Below are positions 62,174 through 64,000 of a stretch of DNA of 64,000 bases, piece by piece. Position numbers and translations under genes: made by a program. Source of the DNA: Rubricoccus sp963708165 (lineage in GTDB: Bacteria > Bacteroidota > Rhodothermia > Rhodothermales > Rubricoccaceae); contig OY970187.1 in the NCBI GenBank assembly GCA_963708165.1, positions 2,666,001-2,730,000 on the forward strand, read 5' to 3'. Under the pieces are notes generated by a model that ran no database searches, had not been told where the DNA came from, and was given only the letters and a program-made list of their open reading frames with translations. Position 1 is the first letter of the stretch. Each line of letters begins with the position of its first letter.

Positions 62174-64000
62174 ATGCGCGCCCTTCTCGTTTCTCTCCTC
62201 TGTCTCGCCTGTACCGCGCCTATGGTGCGCGCGCAACAGTCCGCCATCGGTCCCAAGCAGGAGTTCCGCGGCGCCTGGGTGGCGACGGTCGGCAACTTGG
62301 ACTGGCCGAGTAGTCCTGGCCTCAGCACCGCGCAGCAACAGGCGGAGTTAATCGCCATCTTGGACGGGCTCAAAGCCGCTGGCGTCAATGCCGTGTTGTT
62401 CCAGGTGCGCACAGAGGCTGACGCGATGTACGCCTCCGATCTGGAGCCGTGGTCGTACTGGCTGACCGGTACGCAGGGTGAGGCGCCTGACCCGTTTTAC
62501 GATCCCCTGGAGTTCGCCATCGAGGAGGCGCACGCCAGAGGCATGGAACTCCACGCGTGGCTCAATCCCTACCGCGCCGACCGCGGCTCGTCCTACACGA
62601 ATGCGACCATACACGTCACGGAGCAAAATCCCGAATGGCTGCTGCTATTTACGCGCACAGGCGTCAACATTCAGATTTTCGATCCGGGTCTGCAGGTCTC
62701 ACGCGACCGCGTCTCAGCAGTGGTAGCTGACATCGTGCGGCGTTACGACGTAGACGGCATCCACTTCGATGACTATTTTTACCCGTACCCGCCCAACGAG
62801 ATTGCGTCTCAAGACGCAGCCACGTTTGCGGCCAACGCCAGAGGCTTCACTGATATCGGTGACTGGCGCCGGGACAACGTCAATCTGATGGTAGCGCAGG
62901 TGCAGGACAGCATCCAGGCGCTCGACCCGTCGGTCGCGTACGGCATCAGTCCGTTCGGTATCTGGAAGAGCGGTACGCCCACCGGCACGAGCGGCTTGGA
63001 CGCCTTCAGCGTGATCTACGCCGACGCTACACAGTGGCTCGACGCGCAGACGATCGATTACATCACGCCCCAGCTCTACTGGTCGTCGGAGCGCGCGATC
63101 GACACCAATGGTGATGGAACGCCGGACGTTTTCAACCGCCAGCGGTACTCTGATCTCTTGCCGTGGTGGGAGTCTGTACGCGGTGACCGTCACCTGTACC
63201 CGGGACTTGGCGCGTACCGAACGGGCTCCGCGGGATACTCCTCTAGCGAGATACCCAACCAGATCCGGTACACCCGCTCGCGCAGTGGTGCACAGGGCAC
63301 GGTGATGTTCCGCGTCTACGATGGCATCCTGAGCGGGGGACTGGGCCTCGCGGACAGCTTGGAAACAGACTTGTACCGCCGTCCCGCACTCACGCCCACG
63401 ATGGCGTGGAAGTCGCAGGACGCGCCCGCCGCGCCAGGGCCTCTGGCGCAAGAGTGGACGGGCGCGATCGAACTCACGCTGCGGTGGGAGCGCGCCTCTG
63501 GCGGCGACGCGGAGGCAGAGCGCTACGCCGTCTACAAAATCCTCTCGGATGGAATGGAGCCCGACTACAGCGTGGCGCTGGCCGACCCGGCCAACCTCTT
63601 CGCTGTGACAGGCGACACGCTGCTCGTGGACCAGCCCAACGTGGAGAGCAGCGCGTGGTACTACGTGGTGACGGCCGTAAGCGCCAACTCCATCGAGAGC
63701 GCGCCGTCCAACGCCAGTCTCCGTCGAAGGCCGCGACACGTCGTCGGAGCCGACGCCAGAGGCCACCGTGGAGCTTCTGGCGCCGCGGCCCAACCCGTTC
63801 TCGCAGCAGACCGATGTCGCGTTTACGCTCGCGCAGCCGGGCCGCGTTTCGCTTCGCGTGCTGGACTTGCTCGGCCGCGAGGTCGCGGTTTTGCTAGACA
63901 ACGCGCTGATGCCCGCAGGGACACAGTCGGTCATGTGGCGCGCGAACGCTGCATCGGGCCAGGCGGCGAGCGGCACGTACATGCTCGTGCTGGAAGCGGG
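62174..64000 (+). CDS. GHL10-type glycoside hydrolase-like protein with T9SS tail (frameshifted, truncated by window)
   Basis: At least 608 residues. Signal peptide MRALLVSLLCLACTAPMVRAQ. The GHL10 domain matches the gene at 39307: EFRGAWVATVGNLDWPSS, LDGLKAAGVNAVLFQVRTEADAMYASDLEPWSYWLTG, GMELHAWLNPYRA, YDVDGIHFDDYFYPYPPNE, YGISPFGIWKSG, DYITPQLYWSS. An Fn3-like domain (IELTLRWERASGGDAEAERYAVYKIL) comes next. One extra base near 63715 shifts the frame; the rest reads VSVEGRDTSSEP..., RPNPFSQQTDVAFTL, LDLLGREVAVLLD, SGTYMLVLEAG, a T9SS type A domain cut by the window edge. Unlike its paralogue it would be exported past the outer membrane. ATG at 62174, 20 bases after a terminator. Confidence 0.87.
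   Translation, partial: MRALLVSLLCLACTAPMVRAQQSAIGPKQEFRGAWVATVGNLDWPSSPGLSTAQQQAELIAILDGLKAAGVNAVLFQVRTEADAMYASDLEPWSYWLTGTQGEAPDPFYDPLEFAIEEAHARGMELHAWLNPYRADRGSSYTNATIHVTEQNPEWLLLFTRTGVNIQIFDPGLQVSRDRVSAVVADIVRRYDVDGIHFDDYFYPYPPNEIASQDAATFAANARGFTDIGDWRRDNVNLMVAQVQDSIQALDPSVAYGISPFGIWKSGTPTGTSGLDAFSVIYADATQWLDAQTIDYITPQLYWSSERAIDTNGDGTPDVFNRQRYSDLLPWWESVRGDRHLYPGLGAYRTGSAGYSSSEIPNQIRYTRSRSGAQGTVMFRVYDGILSGGLGLADSLETDLYRRPALTPTMAWKSQDAPAAPGPLAQEWTGAIELTLRWERASGGDAEAERYAVYKILSDGMEPDYSVALADPANLFAVTGDTLLVDQPNVESSAWYYVVTAVSANSIESAPSNASLRRRPRHVVGADARGHRGASGAAAQPVLAADRCRVYARAAGPRFASRAGLARPRGRGFARQRADARRDTVGHVARERCIGPGGERHVHARAGSG

Larger units (their letters stand above)
1..64000. repeat. Dispersed highly iterated 10-mer GCCTCTGGCG / CGCCAGAGGC
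   Basis: The 10-mer occurs on both strands throughout, in coding and non-coding DNA. A hand count of exact copies gives 15 in 1-5000, 8 in 13001-15000 and 11 inside the genes of 52884-62065. With about 35% each of G and C, roughly 0.6 copies would be expected in the whole window on both strands. Two copies often abut as the 18-bp palindrome GCCTCTGGCGCCAGAGGC (near 4341, 15602, 17211, 20701, 28912, 40930, 45402, 50520). In genes it encodes Ala-Ser-Gly, Pro-Leu-Ala, Leu-Trp-Arg, Pro-Glu-Ala, Ala-Arg-Gly or Arg-Gln-Arg depending on phase. Function is unknown; DNA uptake signal, HIP1-like methylation-linked repeat, or chromosome-organising site are the candidates. Confidence 0.95.

Overview
The window is GC-rich, gene-dense chromosomal DNA from a member of the Bacteroidota, most likely the Rhodothermales side of the phylum (Rubricoccus/Rubrivirga-like). 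Evidence: several secreted proteins end in type IX secretion (T9SS) type A sorting domains (PNP..., LGR, GVYVVRV motifs); there is a PorV/PorQ-type barrel and a long TonB-dependent receptor with a carboxypeptidase-regulatory N-terminus; promoter-like elements follow the Bacteroidota pattern TAnnTTTG; and genes are rich in Ala/Arg/Asp. I saw no phage, IS element or CRISPR array.

The dominant and most unusual feature is a 10-mer, GCCTCTGGCG (reverse CGCCAGAGGC), present several times per kilobase on both strands, inside genes in all six reading-frame phases and between genes, where two copies often meet head to head as GCCTCTGGCGCCAGAGGC. By hand I counted 15 exact copies in 1-5000 and 8 in 13001-15000, against about 0.6 expected in the whole window. 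It resembles a DNA uptake sequence or the cyanobacterial HIP1 repeat, but the sequence is one I do not recognise.

Layout. 1-5.2 kb (minus): an outer-membrane-type protein cut by the window edge, a broken T9SS-secreted protein with a tandem duplication, a LacI-family regulator with a 16-bp palindromic operator next to the secreted gene, and phosphatidylserine decarboxylase. 5.4 kb: initiator tRNA with its own promoter and terminator. 5.6-13 kb (plus): DUF1015 protein, serA, DUF4328 protein, lipoproteins, two DUF1990-type proteins and serC; serA and serC give two steps of serine synthesis. 13-26.4 kb (minus): DUF445 and HD proteins, then a run of secreted or outer-membrane paralogues (two 'RFHF' barrel-like proteins, three T9SS paralogues and a choice-of-anchor B protein), most with the same promoter element 23-25 bases before the start. 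26.6-29 kb: purL. 29-33 kb (minus): two tandem hybrid-free sensor kinases. 33-40.8 kb: trxA, trxB, an ABC exporter, Uma2 nuclease-fold protein, RNase Z and a GHL10-type glycosidase. 40.8-52.5 kb: MscS channel, AmpG-like MFS transporter, GNAT, a HEPN/MNT pair, a large golvesin-like lipoprotein and a NagB-PIG-L fusion. 52.9-62 kb (plus): a receptor/secretion operon (TonB receptor, Fn3 secreted protein, PorV-like barrel, TIG lipoprotein, T9SS protein), in which the 10-mer is clearly rarer. 62.2 kb to the end: a second GHL10 glycosidase with a T9SS tail, cut by the window.

Many recognisable genes, including ones expected to be essential (psd, serA), are broken by single-base shifts. Outside the duplicated gene at 1.5-3 kb every shift has the same sign (one base too many), which looks like a systematic property of the assembly rather than gene decay. 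I annotate these as frameshifted genes and give the approximate break.
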